Below are positions 1 to 26,659 of a stretch of 64,000 nucleotides of DNA, one piece after another. Where the stretch lies: assembly GCA_024760905.1 (NCBI GenBank), contig CM045732.1, forward strand, positions 60,045,996 through 60,109,995, read 5' to 3'. The notes beneath the pieces are model-generated. The model saw only the letters and a program-made list of their open reading frames with translations, was not told where the DNA came from and ran no database searches. How positions within the stretch are numbered: the first letter of the stretch is position 1; each line of letters opens with the position of its first letter. The translations under genes and the position numbers were made by a program. The stretch is from Plotosus lineatus. Taxonomy: Eukaryota; Chordata; Actinopteri; Siluriformes; Plotosidae.

Positions 1-8
1 GCTCCTAA

Positions 9-96
<88 letters not shown>
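1..96. repeat. (GT)n-(GA)n compound microsatellite
   Basis: About 31 GT units from position 11 pass directly into about 12 GA units ending near 96. Confidence 0.98.
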
Positions 97-1129
97 ATGG
101 TTGTTTGTGTGGTGTCCTGTTTAATGTGTACCCCACCTTTGCCTAGAGTTGGCTGAGATAGGCTCAAGCCTGCCAGCAACTCTAGTAGGGTCAGCAAATG
201 AATGAATGAACTTCCTAGAAGCATACAACATGCGGTAGGTGATTATGTTCATGACAGAAATCACAAGCAAATTGGCATACTGTAGTGATTTAAGCTGATA
301 GGAAGGTAATGGCATTTCAAATAACCAGTCTTTACATTCCAGGTGAGCAGAAAAGCATCTCAGTGTGAACATCATGCTGAACCTTGTGGTAAATAGTCAA
401 CAGAAGCCGAAGGCGACATCAGATTTTACTTCCAGCAGTGAAGAAAGGGAGTCTGAGATTGGACATTGGACATGATGACTGGGAAAGGATCAATGATATA
501 CTGTACAGTATTTATTTATTTATTTATTTTAATTTATATCATTGAATAATTGGATGATTGGATGACTGGCCACGGCTAGGCTGTTCCCAGTTACATTGGC
601 TGTGTACTTCTGTAATGACAACAAAACATAAAAAAAAACCCCTACTCTCGTTTCCAATCTTTTTCTTACGCTATAATCTTTGGACATGAATACTTTACGT
701 GAACTTTGAGATAAAATCCTCCAAAGTGACATCCTGTCACTACTGTCACCTAATTATTTATTAATTTAATAATAGCAGCACTAATTTGAACAAACTTCAA
801 AAAGTATTAGAAGGTGAACACAAACTATTTTATATCTGAACTTGACCCCGCAAATACAGGATGGTCAACTACATTTTTGCCTCCAACACTAACTCCTGTA
901 CCTGATACACCAAGTATTGTCAAAAAGATAAAAAAAAAATAAAAATCTCACAGAACTCTATATCTGAGTCTGATATGATGCAGCGATTAGGGATCAAGGG
1001 TGACTGAACCCTTTCTGTCATAATATATAAGACCATGGTCTAAGTCTCATCAAACCCTCTCCTCTCCTTTCCCCCCTTGCACTCCAGTGAGGTGTCGTTA
1101 CACGCTCGGCTAACTCCTCTTCCATGACA
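97..1129. other. Intergenic sequence with a SINE-tail scrap; no gene seen
   Basis: Bases 110-215 resemble the 3' tail of the local SINEs (accccacctttgcctagag, then a TGAATGAATGA end). The rest is AT-rich with no coding or repeat signature I can name. Confidence 0.5.
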
Positions 1130-1720
1130 GACTGTTACCTCTTGAAGCGGAAACACATTTGATTGTTAACATCTGGGCTATTACAATTGCAAACTAGGGC
1201 TCTGTACATCAATCAGAAAGTGATTTCAAAACAAAGAGACCATCTTCCAATCAATCTATTGGGAAGCAGGGGCATTACATGCTCCTGTAATCCTGGCTAA
1301 TTAGCAGGATAATAGGAACGAGATTTATGAATCCAGCGGAGGGGAATGGAGGCGCGAGAGGGATAGGCGCAAATTAGCAGGGATGCATGCCAGACCCTCA
1401 ATAAAGCCGATGAGCTCTTCTTCTACTGTGTTGTTTTTAATCAACTTCTGTCCCTTATTCCATCACCACAATTCTCTCCCTCTCCCCATCTCTCTTCATC
1501 TCCTCTCATTCCCTGTGAACGTGAAGGATGTCAGTGACTTGTTCAGATTAATTCGGCCTTAAGCCTGATTAAGGACCTTGAAGCTGAGAGATTACAGAGA
1601 GATCTTCCCTTTCTCTTCAACCCCACCATTGTTGCTTAATTGGTCACTATTTAGTTGTTTTGATCAGAAGATTTGATTATCTCAGTGCTTTATCCTTCTG
1701 CTACAAGACAATCAAGAAGA
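1130..1720. promoter_or_regulatory. Candidate conserved non-coding element 1
   Basis: This is a repeat-free stretch with intermediate GC, many ATTA/TAAT homeobox-type cores (for example CTGGCTAATTAGCAGGATAA and CAGATTAATTCGGCC), and no open frame. It contrasts with the transposon-rich flanks. No alignment was possible, so conservation is inferred from composition only. Confidence 0.35.
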
Positions 1721-2177
1721 AAAGCTATGAAGGCTTTTAGCAGGCCACTGGATATGTGGTTCTTCTATGGACGACTGGGGTGAAGTGAATGGCCATATGG
1801 AGCTTTCTCAGTTGAATGAGCAGATGGAGAGAAAAAGGTTCCTCCTCTTTGGTTCTGGGGCTTGTTGGGTTTACCCTTCATTACTAACTGCATAGTAGGG
1901 CGGAGACATTAAAAAGAAGCTATATGTTATATTACAGCATGTGGTACTAATTTTCACTTGTACAACTCATCCAGTAATTCATTAGAGAGATCTTCAGATC
2001 TTGCTTTTTTAAAGACCTGTGAATTACAGTATTGGCGATTATTCACTGCCTAAAAATGCACAATTATACACGTCAGTTTAGCTATATGGACCATGGGACA
2101 TATTGCATCAGAAAGACCTTGTTAGTCTTCTTGCATTTATATTAGCTATTTATTTATGCAAAATTACAAAACATATA
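1721..2177. other. Intergenic, no feature recognised
   Basis: Mixed AT-rich sequence without repeats, tRNA-like boxes or coding signal. Confidence 0.5.
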
Positions 2178-2682
2178 CAGGGATCCCTCACTTTCCACGG
2201 TTAATTGGGACCGAGATCCCCACGCGACCACCGAAATCCGTGAAGTAGGATCACCCCCCCCTCAACCGCCACAACCCCACCCCGTACATGTACAGTATAT
2301 GTGTATTTAATATCAATAAATACATATTCACTGCTTATAATAAGAAATTAACATTAAAATATTGCATACGATATAAATAAAATATAAATACACACATACA
2401 GAAGCACGCGCGCGAACACATGCAGATGCGTGTGCATGCACTCAGATGCACACCTCACAACAATGTCTCTAGTTTTGATGGGAGGTTTTGGGTTGTTTTT
2501 TGTTTTGTGTTGCTTTAGGGTTTTATTTTGCATAACTGGCCTTGTTTTTGCAGCATTTTCCTTAACTTTTTCCCTATTCTTCCATAATTTCCTTATTTTT
2601 TATTTCGATGAATATTTAAAAAAAAAAAACGCAATGCACTGAAGCTGCATGAATTGAAGCGTGAAGAAGCGAGGGATTCCTA
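2178..2682. mobile_element. Tigger/pogo-type MITE with GGATCCCTC ends
   Basis: The ends are near-inverted (CAGGGATCCCTCACTTTC left, GAAGCGAGGGATTCCTA right) and flanked by TA. The length is 505 bp with no transposase. Another copy begins at 63931. Confidence 0.65.
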
Positions 2683-2696
2683 TATTGGCTGATGGG

Positions 2697-2935
2697 CAGC
2701 ACAGCAGCATAGTGGTTAGCATTCAGCCTCACAGCAAGAAGATCCTGGGTTCGAGGCCCATGGCCAGTGATCGCATTCCTGTGTGGAGTTTGCATGATTT
2801 CCCTGTGCTTGTGTGGGCTTCCTCCAGCAGTCCAAAGACATGCACATCAGGCTAATTAAAAACTCTTGATTGCCCCAAGATGTGCAAATGATTATGCTGG
2901 CCCTGTGATGATGCAGCTTAGAAAATTAATTAATT
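2697..2935 (+). repeat. SINE-C (GCAGCACAGYRG head), decayed
   Basis: A tRNA-like head with B-box GGGTTCGAGGCCC is followed by the body TGTGTGGAGTTTGCATG and TCCAAAGACATGCACA shared by all SINE-C copies here. Confidence 0.75.
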
Positions 2936-2956
2936 AATGAATAACTATTTTATGCA

Positions 2957-3190
2957 AGTGGGGCCGGTGGTGAAGTGGTTACGGTGCTGGGCTCATGATC
3001 GGGAGGTTGTGAGTTCAAATCCCACTGAGACCCCCACTGTGCTAAGACCCCTGGGCAAGGTCTCAACCACAAGTGTGCCTCTGGTCACCCAGCAGTATAA
3101 ATGGGTACCAGTAAAAAATATACTGGGAAGGTAACCTGTGATGGACTAGCGTCCCATCCAGGAGGAGTTGAACTCCTGGTCGCTTCAAAT
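2957..3190 (+). repeat. SINE-B (GGGGCCGGTGGTGAAGTGG head)
   Basis: An A-box-like GGTGAAGTGGTTACGGTGC and B-box GAGTTCAAATCCC open the element. The body ends in the GTCCCATCCAGGAGGAGTTG segment also present at 26.4, 30.2 and 46.5 kb. Confidence 0.75.
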
Positions 3191-3209
3191 TCCAAATTGA
3201 CTGTGAAAA

Positions 3210-3545
3210 TAGGGAGGCACGGTGGGACAGTGGTTAGGGCATCCACCTCACAACGGGAAGCAAGAAGGCCTGAGAAAGAAGATCCCTGGATCAGACATTT
3301 CTGTGGAGTTCGCATGTTCTCCCCATGCTTGAAATGGTTTCCTTTGGATACTCCAGTTTCCTCCCACAATCCAAAATCATGCACAGTGGCCTATGGCAAA
3401 CTGTCTGTTCCGAATCCCCCCCTCAAAGTGATTGTGAGTGTGAATTATTGTCTGAGTATTACAATGGCCTGCCAAGCTGTCAGTGGTGTACCCCGCCCTC
3501 GCCCAGAGGCCCTACAACCATAGTTAGGATTAAGTGGCTTAGAAA
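3210..3545 (+). repeat. SINE-C copy, decayed
   Basis: GGAGGCACGGTGGGACAGTGG opens the element. The body has GTGGAGTTCGCATGTTCTCC and TTTCCTCCCACAATCCAAA, and the tail is a TTAGGATTAAGTGGCTTAGA remnant. It is the third SINE in an 850-bp cluster. Confidence 0.75.
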
Positions 3546-4037
3546 ATACTTTGTGGCCTTTGAGCTTTATAACTGGTGTAGATAAAGAGTATAAATTGTA
3601 ATCATACAGCTCATGCAGATCATAATGCTGTACTTAAGCTAATTTATGACTTCATAACATAAAATCACACTACCTCCCCAGTCCCTTGGTCTTGGTCTGT
3701 TTGACAGGACTTGTCAGAAGTTCCGCAACACATTTGGCACATAATTCCTTATATACTGTACTGGGGCCTGACACAATGCAGATCAGCCGCATGGCTCCCT
3801 GCAGTGCCCGGTCAGCTGTGGAGCTCTCAGACAGACAGCAGCGTTAAAAGGTTACCCAGGTCTCCCTCTGTCCTGCTCACCCAGAGCTCAGCAGTGCTAT
3901 GATGCATTACAAAACTCCTTTCAACATTTCATATAGCACTGGAGACATGATTAGACATTCAATGCTTTTCAGCCTTTGCAACCTTGAGGCTTTTGTATAC
4001 AGTTCCTGTATTAAGAAGTGTGTTACATACCAGGAGG

Positions 4038-4073
<36 letters not shown>

Positions 4074-4350
4074 ATGTAAGAAAAGTTTTCATGCAGGTCT
4101 TTACTGCTTTTAGCTTTTTCCACATGCTGCTTGAAATCCAAAAGGGAAAGCCAAGATTCACCATGACAGTCGAGTTTTAAAGTCACAGAGTGTGAATAGA
4201 GCAGGAAGGGGGTGTTGGGAGCAGTCTCAAAAGCACATAGCCCACTGCCACCCAAGCAGCCTGGTCCTCCTCCCTTGCGGCCCTCACAGTCCCTGACCTT
4301 GCCTCGTGGTGGGAGGACATCTCCCATTAAACCGTTGCATTCTGATAAGG
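3546..4350. other. Intergenic, with a poly(T) tract; no gene seen
   Basis: A run of about 27 T lies near 4041-4067. Short open frames across it are interrupted and do not resemble known proteins. Confidence 0.5.
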
Positions 4351-4359
4351 CCATTTCTT

Positions 4360-4545
4360 TTCTTTCAGCATCCCTTTAATGTCAGGCCTGAAATATGAAG
4401 TCATTAGGCGATATTAAAACAGTGCTGACAAACTAATTAACAGAAGACATTATACGGGATGGGCTCAATTAATCCGCTTTAATTGCTCTTTTAAATGGGG
4501 GGCTCAAATTAAAATTAATAAAGATTTACCGGTGATCACACAAAA
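4360..4545. promoter_or_regulatory. Candidate conserved non-coding element 2 (short)
   Basis: A dense set of homeobox-type cores (ACTAATTAAC, TCAATTAATCC, TTAAAATTAATAAAG) sits in 180 bp free of repeats. Function is inferred. Confidence 0.3.
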
Positions 4546-4959
4546 CTACACCAAGGAGTGGCTGTCTGAAGGGCAGGCAAAAGTCAGTCTCCTCTGTGCT
4601 GAAGTTCCATGCTACAGATTCCATGAGTCTGCCTCACCCCAGTTTCCAATCAAATGTTTACACACCCCCAAAGTTCAAACCATCAAATTAACGCCTTCAA
4701 CAATCACAAGTTTACATACTCACACATAAAAATTAGCAAATACTAACACTTTACAAATAAAGCAACTGATATTTCAGTTATCCAAATACTTAACCCATTC
4801 TTCAGAATTTTTTTTTTTTTCATTTTTCATATAATACTGTATTCTTTTCTGTTCTTTGTGGCTTTTCAATATATATAATAACATACATGTTTTTATTAGT
4901 AGTAGTATTAGTAGTATCGTCAATTAGTTCAACAATGCATGTAGGAATATTATGGGTTG

Positions 4960-5105
4960 AACTTCCAGGCTCAGTGAGGACGTTTCTCTTTAGGGTCTGA
5001 ATGTTCTTGTTATTTTTCAGTGGGTTTCCTCTGAATATTCTGGTTTCTTCTCAGTCCAAATCCATGCACATTAGGCTCACTGGCTGTTCCAAATTGCCAA
5101 TAGAT
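4960..5105 (+). repeat. SINE-C body fragment
   Basis: GGTTTCTTCTCAGTCCAAAT and TCCATGCACATTAGGCTCAC match the SINE-C body; the head is missing. It is cut by the hAT element that follows. Confidence 0.55.
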
Positions 5106-6523
5106 GAGTGCTTCTCAATTACGTACAATTTTCTGTGGCCCCCCCAAAAAATAAAAAACATTTCACACCCCTCCTAGCCCCCGCCTCAACACCCCCCTCC
5201 GCGCGCTCCGCGAGCGACTATAAATAGTATTATTCGTTTATAAAATTGTACACATATGCATAGCATTGTATCTTTATTTACATTAAAAACAAAAAAGAAT
5301 GAAATATACCGTACCCCCCCACACTCCCCCCAAGGTGTTGTCTAATAACCGCCCATGTGTACTGGGAGCAAAATGGTCAATCAAACTTATCAATTGTATT
5401 CGATAAGTCTCTGTAACGGTAAAATACTGCCAGTAAAAGTGAGTTTATACAGCATTTCAAAACCCCCTGCCACAGCTAATGTCTATTGTTCAGCCGAAAT
5501 CTGAAAATATTTTGATGTGTTCTCCTTGGTAAATGTCGAACAATCGATGAACCATTGGAAACTGTTACAGCAAAACTATGGGATGCTTTGAATGAATGCT
5601 GAATGAATGGAGTGATGAGCCAGATATGGATCTATCTGAAAGTGATGATGAGTATTTTTCACTCCATTCTCCTGCTCACTGACTTCATAAATTTAAAGAC
5701 CTTCCTGGTCATGTGCTTTTCAAACTGCCATGTGCTAAAGTTGACCTTTGTGTTGATTGGTTAAAGGTACCATGTGCTAAAGTTGACATTCATGTTGACA
5801 TTCATGTCATGCTCGATTTTACATGGGGAAAATATTTAAAGGAACAGCACAGGGAGGGAAAATTAAAGTGTTTTTTTTTTTAATTATGTTGTTTTCTGTT
5901 TATTTTCAGCTTTCATGTAAGTAATTTGGTTGACACAGTACAACAAAATGAATAACACAAATAGCAGTAAAACTGTTTTATTGTTCTGTTTTATTATTCA
6001 TTTTTTTCCACCTCAGTGGTAATAAGCACTTACCGTTCTACTCTGCTGGTACGTGTTTTAATAAGCGCCCACCCACTCCAGTTTTTTAAGCGCCCTGGAC
6101 GCTTATCACGTTAAATACGGTAGTTCAACTTACAATAAAGAAAAACTTCATTAACAGTGTTTTTTAATCTGTATTTGAAAAGATTTAAATACACCAATGT
6201 GCCTGAAATAAAAAAATACATCCTTATTTAAATTCATTCAACTTATTTATGTCTTAATATCTCCCACCTTTTTCTTCGTTCCTGTTAGAAATTTTTCCCT
6301 GTTGTTTCTTGAGGGATTGTTTACTGCGCTTCATATCATTTGCTCGTGCGAAAAACCGCTACACATGAAAAAACCGCATTATAATGAGAGCGCCACTGCC
6401 ACCTAGTGGAGTGGAGGTGCAATTACCGTTAATCCTCATACACAATTCCAAAAAGCATATTCCCCAGGTTCATATGACCCCCCCCCCCCATCATAGTGCC
6501 ACCACACTATTTGAAAAGCACTG
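5106..6523. mobile_element. Non-autonomous hAT element (1.4 kb) with a nested unknown insert
   Basis: The left end (AGTGCTTCTCAATTACG) and right end (CACTATTTGAAAAGCACTG) are inverted and resemble the element at 39722-40429. Flanks CAATAGAT and CATTAGAT agree at 7 of 8 bases, as a hAT target duplication should. Inside, about 5310-6120 has its own features (TAAGCGCCC blocks) and is probably a second insertion. Confidence 0.6.
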
Positions 6524-6539
6524 CATTAGATGTGAGTGT

Positions 6540-6780
6540 GAGTGTGAATGGTTTTTGGAATTGGGCGTTCAAGCCTCACTCTCAATGGTTCCCATTGACC
6601 CCCACACACCCCAACCCGCCCTCCCACCTCCCGTGTCTATGGTGACAGGCATGTAAAAGAACCATTGCCAACTTTTGTCAAGAGTAGGCTGTATAGTCGT
6701 CAGCATGTTTCGGTCCTGAAGTGGCCTGTATACTAGACCAATGATAGCCTGGTGAGGTGTTCAGGATGTACCCCTGTTCA
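6540..6780 (+). repeat. SINE-A fragment, decayed
   Basis: It contains the SINE-A core blocks TCTATGGTGACAGGCATGTA, AAAAGAACCATTGC and TTTTGTCAAGAGTAGGCTG. The head is lost. Confidence 0.6.
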
Positions 6781-6984
6781 GTATCTCATGCTACATGTAT
6801 TTCATGTGTGTGTGTGTTTATGCACGAACATGCAAACTTAAATAAACAAGTATTGAAGTATTTTTATACAATATCAGTTTCATCAATGATCCATTTTTTA
6901 CATGTTTATTCCACACATTTGTCTTTTTATTATATTCATTTATTCTTTATCACATTCAATGATTCATTAATTAATTTTCTGAAC

Positions 6985-7183
6985 ATCTTAATTTTAATTA
7001 GGGTCACGAGGAGGCTGGCACCCATCTCAACTTACACTGACCGAGGGTGGGGTACATCATGGACCTGACCATCACAGCTTATTCAGTTATTTTGGATTTT
7101 TAATTATAGAACATGAAATATTTGAAGCATGAGATATTGGACAGGGGTACACCCTGAACACCTCACCAGTCCATCACAGGGCC
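6985..7183. repeat. SINE 3'-tail fragments
   Basis: TTAATTAGGGTCACGAGGAG and CACCAGTCCATCACAGGGCC are pieces of the shared SINE tail, separated by unique sequence. Confidence 0.5.

Positions 7184-7240
<57 letters not shown>
7184..7240. repeat. (CA)n microsatellite
   Basis: About 28 uninterrupted CA units. Confidence 0.97.
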
Positions 7241-7243
<3 letters not shown>

Positions 7244-7671
7244 TATCTAAGGACAATTTGAGACAACCAATTAGCCTAGTACTACAAATTCACACAAAAT
7301 AATAAGAATGAATTCTTATTAAGAACCTAAACTGAAAAAAATTTTTTAAATGATATTTCAAAAAAAGTGGTCTGAAAGAAATGGGCAATAAAAGGCTAAG
7401 TGACAAATGACTAAATAACACGTGAATTTCAGCATGGCATTTCATAGAGAAATATTTAAAATCAACTCTTTAATAGAAATACAAGGTCCTATTTCATATA
7501 AGGTTAATACTGTTGAGGAATTCTAATCTAGCAAAACTAACAGACTATAAATTGAACGAAATACTATTGGGTCATTATTTGCAAATAATCAATAAATTTA
7601 ATCATTTTAAATAAGCAAATACATTATCTTATTATGTTATTTGCAAAAAAAAGCTCAAACTTTTAGAATGA

Positions 7672-7734
<63 letters not shown>

Positions 7735-8559
7735 CTGCAATGGAATTATTATAGAAATGTAAATGTAAAATTAAATATAAAAAGCTAACAGGGGTGGGGT
7801 AATCAAAGATAATATAAGTATAGGAGTCTTTAAGCTTCACTATATGGACCACTGCTGTGTCAGTATTTTACAGTTCTTTGCTTGAATTTGTTTGCACTTG
7901 CAAAATGTAATATAATGTTATATACCGTAGTATACAATAATACAATGATCGATTGTTTTGTTACGTGTGCATTTTGAAAATACTCTGGCTGATGAATGAA
8001 ACACTCTTTGTATTGTAGTTTGTAGTGTTATAGTGTTTCCAGCTTCTGTTCAGTATTATAAATGGGAGCAATCATAAAAATGTTTCACTTTCTCTTCTTA
8101 GGTTAAACAATATCATTTTAAAAATGACCAGAAACGCTTAAAAGTTATCGACCAAGCCCTTTCAACGGCCTAATATACTGTAAACCCATATTTTAGAGTA
8201 TAAATTAACATTAACTTCAGATTTAAAGACTTTATTATAAATGTTTTATTATTATATAAAAATGCAATAGGCCTATAATGTAAATGATGCATGGCAGTGA
8301 CAATCTTTGATATTAGGACAAGAAGAATTAATAGGTGATAAAATATTTGACAGGCATCTTTAATCTTGCAGTTGGATGTGAGGCCACTTGGTGGCAGTAT
8401 TTTCCTTCCATCAAAATAAAAGGTCTCCCGAAGCTGAATAATACACCACTACTACCTGTGGGCAGTGGAGGCTTCAGGAAACTAGCTTTTCTCCATGTCA
8501 TGTCCTATGTAATAAGTTTATTTCCATTTAATGTTTAATATGGGTGACTCTGCTGTGTT
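7241..8559. other. AT-rich intergenic DNA with one palindromic microsatellite
   Basis: No gene is visible. At 7672-7733, (CT)n-(AT)n-(AG)n forms a self-complementary run. The rest has no identifiable element. Confidence 0.5.
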
Positions 8560-9115
8560 TTATTCAAGTCTTTCAAAATTACATTTTATCAAATTCCAAA
8601 TGAAAATTAAAAACTGCTCTTTAGCTGAAGTTGAAAACAACAGAAAGCTCTCGGCACCTCATTCACATCAAAAGAGAAATCAAAAGAACATCTCGCCATA
8701 AGTGGAGTACTTCATCACAATTATGTAGGTTTTAATTGAAAAGGTAAGCCAATTAATTTTGGAGGAGATTGATCTAATTAAAAAGAAGATTTCTCAGAAT
8801 TAATTGACACAGCTATTTTTATTATGGTTTTTTTTTTTTTTAACTTCTTCTCACAATGCCAATTAAACTCAAGTTTTAATTTCTTCAGTATTGTAATTTC
8901 AGATGCAGTTGTTGCTTCGGTGCCTTGCAGGGTTTACTGTTTAATGTGTTTTCAGCATGGCCTACCGTGGCTCTGATTAAAACATTAACACAAACAACTT
9001 ACTGCAGATCAATTAAAGCTGTCTTGAGCATGGCCGGTTATCTCATGTTTAATATATTCATTTGGCTTTGTGTGATTAAAAGAGGATTGAGAGTTACAGC
9101 GGGCACATGTTAATG
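8560..9115. promoter_or_regulatory. Candidate conserved non-coding element 3
   Basis: This is repeat-free apart from one T tract and very rich in homeobox-type cores (CCAATTAATTTTGG, CAGAATTAATTGACAC, CTGATTAAAACATTAA, GATCAATTAAAGC). It has balanced composition and no frame. It lies about 2 kb downstream of PROX2. Conservation is inferred. Confidence 0.4.
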
Positions 9116-9179
9116 GATGTAGTTTTTTTTTTTTTAATGGGTTTTTTTTTGCTCAGTCTAGAACGTTGCTGAATTGGTG

Positions 9180-9660
9180 TCTATTATTGCCTTCCATTTC
9201 TGTTTTTAGTTGAGATTTTATAGCTCACCTGACTCAAGGTTTGCTCTTTTGTGTGTTCTAAGATGCTTTGGTGCCACGGTTTTTAAGGAATGGTGATTTG
9301 AGTTACTGTCACTTTGCTATAGTATTGGCAATTTTACGTTTATCTCTCTTATGAACTTGGAGTTTCCCCTCCTCGTCAATGGATGTTTTTTGTTTTTCAC
9401 ACCATTTTGTGTTTGACATGAAAATCCCAATAGATCAGCGGTCTCTGAAATACCCAGAACAACAAAAAATATCACACTTAAAGTCACCATGATCACATTT
9501 CCCCCACATCCTGATATTTGATCTGAATATTAGCTGAAGCTCCTGACCTGTATCTGAATGATTTTCTGCAGAGTTCTGCTGCCACAACTGGTTAATTGGA
9601 TTATTTCATCCATGTTCAGGTATATCATTGTTCCTAATAAAGTTGATGATAAATGTATGC
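9180..9660 (-). repeat. Ancient dispersed fish repeat (CCTAATAAAGT-ended)
   Basis: AGATCAGCGGTCTCTGAAAT, GAAGCTCCTGACCTGTATCT and GTTCCTAATAAAGTTGATGA match, from memory, a degenerate repeat family common in fish genomes. The family and its orientation are not certain. Confidence 0.45.
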
Positions 9661-10935
9661 TTTAATTCCACCAAAATGTCCCATTCCCCCCATATAAAGA
9701 GCAGGTCCCTTTTGTCTGATATCTGTCAAGATTTCCTGATGCTGTCATGTCACTGAATTCTTTCATGCCCGTGGTTTTGCTCATTAGAATCCAAAATGCA
9801 ACTCTATATCTGGGAAACTGCTATTGTGAGAAGAGATGAAATGAATTGAATTATTTCAAATGTGTTTAGCGAGCACTCCACCGTATGGCACAGCAGGAGT
9901 GAGGAGTGATGAGTCGGTGATATTTGGGTGCTTGGAGGAAACGGTGGATGTATGAGTGGAATTCTGCCTGGGTGGCAGATCTTTGTCATGTGCTCATGTG
10001 CATTAGTCATGAGCAGGGAATGCATTGTTGTTGTTTTTAAGACATGGCAGTTGAAAATGCTCGTGGCTGCCCTGACACAATGAATGAAGGCCTTAGGACT
10101 GTGACTTGAATCAGCTGCAGAGAACAAAACAACTCTGCACTCTCATCAGCAGCCTTTATGTCCTGGATTACAAGCACCTTAGTGCACTGCGTTGGGGCAA
10201 AAGTACTTACAATGGTGTTTTAGGTTCGTCAGAGGGGTGAACACACCAGATGTTTCCAGGGTGCGAAATGTCAAACAGCAGCATAATTGTAATTTGACTA
10301 TAATGAGAGATTCAGATGGATCCTTCGATACTGTTCAATACTAACAAGAGAGCAAAAATTCATGAAAAGCATAGCAGCTGGTAATGGTACAAATATTTTC
10401 TGTATGTTTATTTATTTATGTATTTATTTATTGTTGAGGTAAAACTCGAAAGTACTATAATGAATTAATGCATTGATGGTTGATATTAATACACCATACT
10501 ATACAACTATAGGCAGGAAGTAGCATATCTTTAGATGTAGTTTTAATTTGTTACAGACTTTTTATACATGAGATGAAAATTGTAACCTGTATCAGAAATC
10601 TTTAGATCCAAGCTGAACAAATTCCAATTTACAAATGACAAAAAAAAAAAAAAAAAAGGATATATTTGTCCAAAAGAAAAATGCATTACTTGATATTATA
10701 AACCTGGCAGTACTGTATATATAATTAAAGTACAATTCACACAAATTAAAGGAAGTTTTTATTATGCTTGATTCACTGAATCAAGAATGATCATGTTGCA
10801 CAAATGGCTAATAAATCTCCTAAAGCGTTTATATCCACAGCAGATATTGACAAATCAACATGGTGATAAAATCATAACTTTCCTTGGTTCGAAAGCTCTT
10901 CTATTTCTGCAAGTATTTGTACCTTGTGCATTGTT
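9661..10935 (-). other. prox2: PROX2 3' flank and 3' UTR
   Basis: No independent gene is seen. The minus-strand AATAAA at 10763-10758 is a likely 3' UTR end. Short open frames across 9804-10127 show no family features. Confidence 0.45.
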
Positions 10936-24809
<13,874 letters not shown>

Positions 24810-25257
24810 CTAAGACAAAAGAAGATAATTATTAGAAATATTGAAAAAAGGTTAAAATTTATTTATACAGACAAGGTGACAATATAATCTGGATAAAAAT
24901 ATATACAGTATCAACATTTTTTGGTTCTTTCTTCACTTTCCAAATTTAAAGACAATAACACACAAAATAATAATGGTAACAAGATCATCATCAATTCAAT
25001 AATCTTGTTTCTTTTTTAAATATAATTTGTTGAAGGGTGTGGTGAAAATTTTGACTTTCATCATTGTTGGTTGGACTGTATATAGTAAATCTTTAAATTT
25101 TCTGTGATATGTGTATAACAATTTTATCTTCTGACTACCGAGCAGAGCTGTGGATCCTCGACCGAAGCCAAGAAACCAAAGCCTATGTTTGAGAAAAATT
25201 AAAGCATTTCTGTGTTGTTTCTTTAAAAAGGACGCTGACTGTGTCAGTGTGATACTC

Positions 25258-25577
25258 AGTGGTGGCAGAATTCTGGATTACTGATCTGAATGTCAGGGGT
25301 TCAAGACCCACGATTAATGGGTTGTCACTGCCCCCCCACCACCACCTCCCCGATCAGTGCAGCTGACTGGGTTATCAAAGGCCAGCCATGTCTCTCACTG
25401 TCTATGGTGAGCGGCTGTAAAAGAACCATTGCTGACTTTTGTCAAGAGTAGGCTGCATAGCCGTCAACGTGTTTCTGCCCTGTGATGGTCTGACAAGCTA
25501 TCCAGGGTGTACTCTGCCTTCGCTCAGAGTCAGCCAAGATGGTTTAGGATAAAGCAGTTCAGTAAAAGAATGACTGT
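25258..25577 (+). repeat. SINE-A with standard tail
   Basis: The head GGTGGCAGAATTCTGGATTA is followed by a B box GGGGTTCAAGACCC, the core AAAAGAACCATTGCTGACTT and a tail ending AAGCAGTTCAGTAAAAGAAT. Confidence 0.75.
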
Positions 25578-26350
25578 AATAAAATCTAAAAGTGGGAAAG
25601 TCATAGTAGACAGCAATAACATGCACTGTTTAGAAGAGGATGAAGTTTCACCAGTCCAAGCATAACTTTTATGAGAACAAATTATGGAGTGGACAGTTTG
25701 GGTCGGTTTGATATCTGCATAAAGGATTGTTTGTTTCCTGAAAAAGGAAGTACTGTATTAGCATAAGACAGTTGAGAACGAATTTATAAAGTACAAAGAA
25801 AGAAGATGGCAAGTATGGAAAGAAAACAACATTTTAGCCGACTGAAACCTGATTGGAGACTGACAGAGTGAGATGCATAAGGGAGGGAGATGCCAGGCAG
25901 GGCCCTCTATTTCTCAGTGTTACAAAAGGCTCATCTGGACCTTGTCTCAGCCACACCGAGGCAACTTCGGCAAGAGCCAGAGAGGAACGCACCATCAGGT
26001 CATGCTCATAAACAGCCAGAATGCAGCAGGAGGACCAGTACGCAAAGCCCCACCCACAGACATACACCCCAACCTACCTCTCTATGCAGAATAGCCAGAG
26101 CAGATCTTCTCTTCACACCAGACCAGAAAAGGAACCCCATTTGGCTTGACTTCATCTGATGTGGAAGTTTTGCTTGAAAAGAGACAAGTCCAGTGTTCCC
26201 AGCTCAAAATCGGCAAATGCATCAGGTCCTGTTGCTGCCAGTGGTGGAAGTATTGGGGGAAGACGTCCTCAGTGCTTGTTCACAAGCTATGTTCTCTTGC
26301 AGACATAAATGAAAGCATGATACATTTTTCCAATGTGTGTCAGAAATGAG
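25578..26350 (+). other. Unassigned part of the retroviral remnant
   Basis: Short broken frames and no clear domain. It lies between the presumed 5' LTR and the integrase-like part, so gag/pol debris is the simplest reading. Confidence 0.3.
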
Positions 26351-26644
26351 GTAAGGTAAGTCTGTTGGGCTTTTTACACCCGAGCCTAGTAGCTCATCAG
26401 GCCGGTGCTTATTCCCGGTTTCCGTAGCGTGAAGCGACCAGGAGTTCAACTCCTCCTGGATGGGACGCTAGTCCATCGCAGGTTACCTTCCCAGTATATT
26501 TTTACTGGTACCCATTTATACTGCTGGGTGAACAGAGGCACACTTGTGGTTAAGACTTTGCCCAGGGGTCTTAGCACAGTGGGGGGGGTCTGCTGGGATA
26601 CGAACCCTCAACCTCCCGATCATGAGCTACACCACCGGCTCCAC
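26351..26644 (-). repeat. SINE-B with 14-bp target-site duplication
   Basis: GTGTCAGAAATGAG flanks it at 26337-26350 and 26645-26658. The plus strand runs from GGTAAGGTAAG through GGAGTTCAACTCCTCCTGGA to CGAACCCTCAACCTC and CACCACCGGCTCCAC. Confidence 0.88.
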
Positions 26645-26659
26645 GTGTCAGAAATGAGC

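Noticed and set aside
5310..6120. Separate named transposon within the hAT element
   Set aside because: TAAGCGCCC blocks hint at it, but I could not find matching ends or a target duplication.
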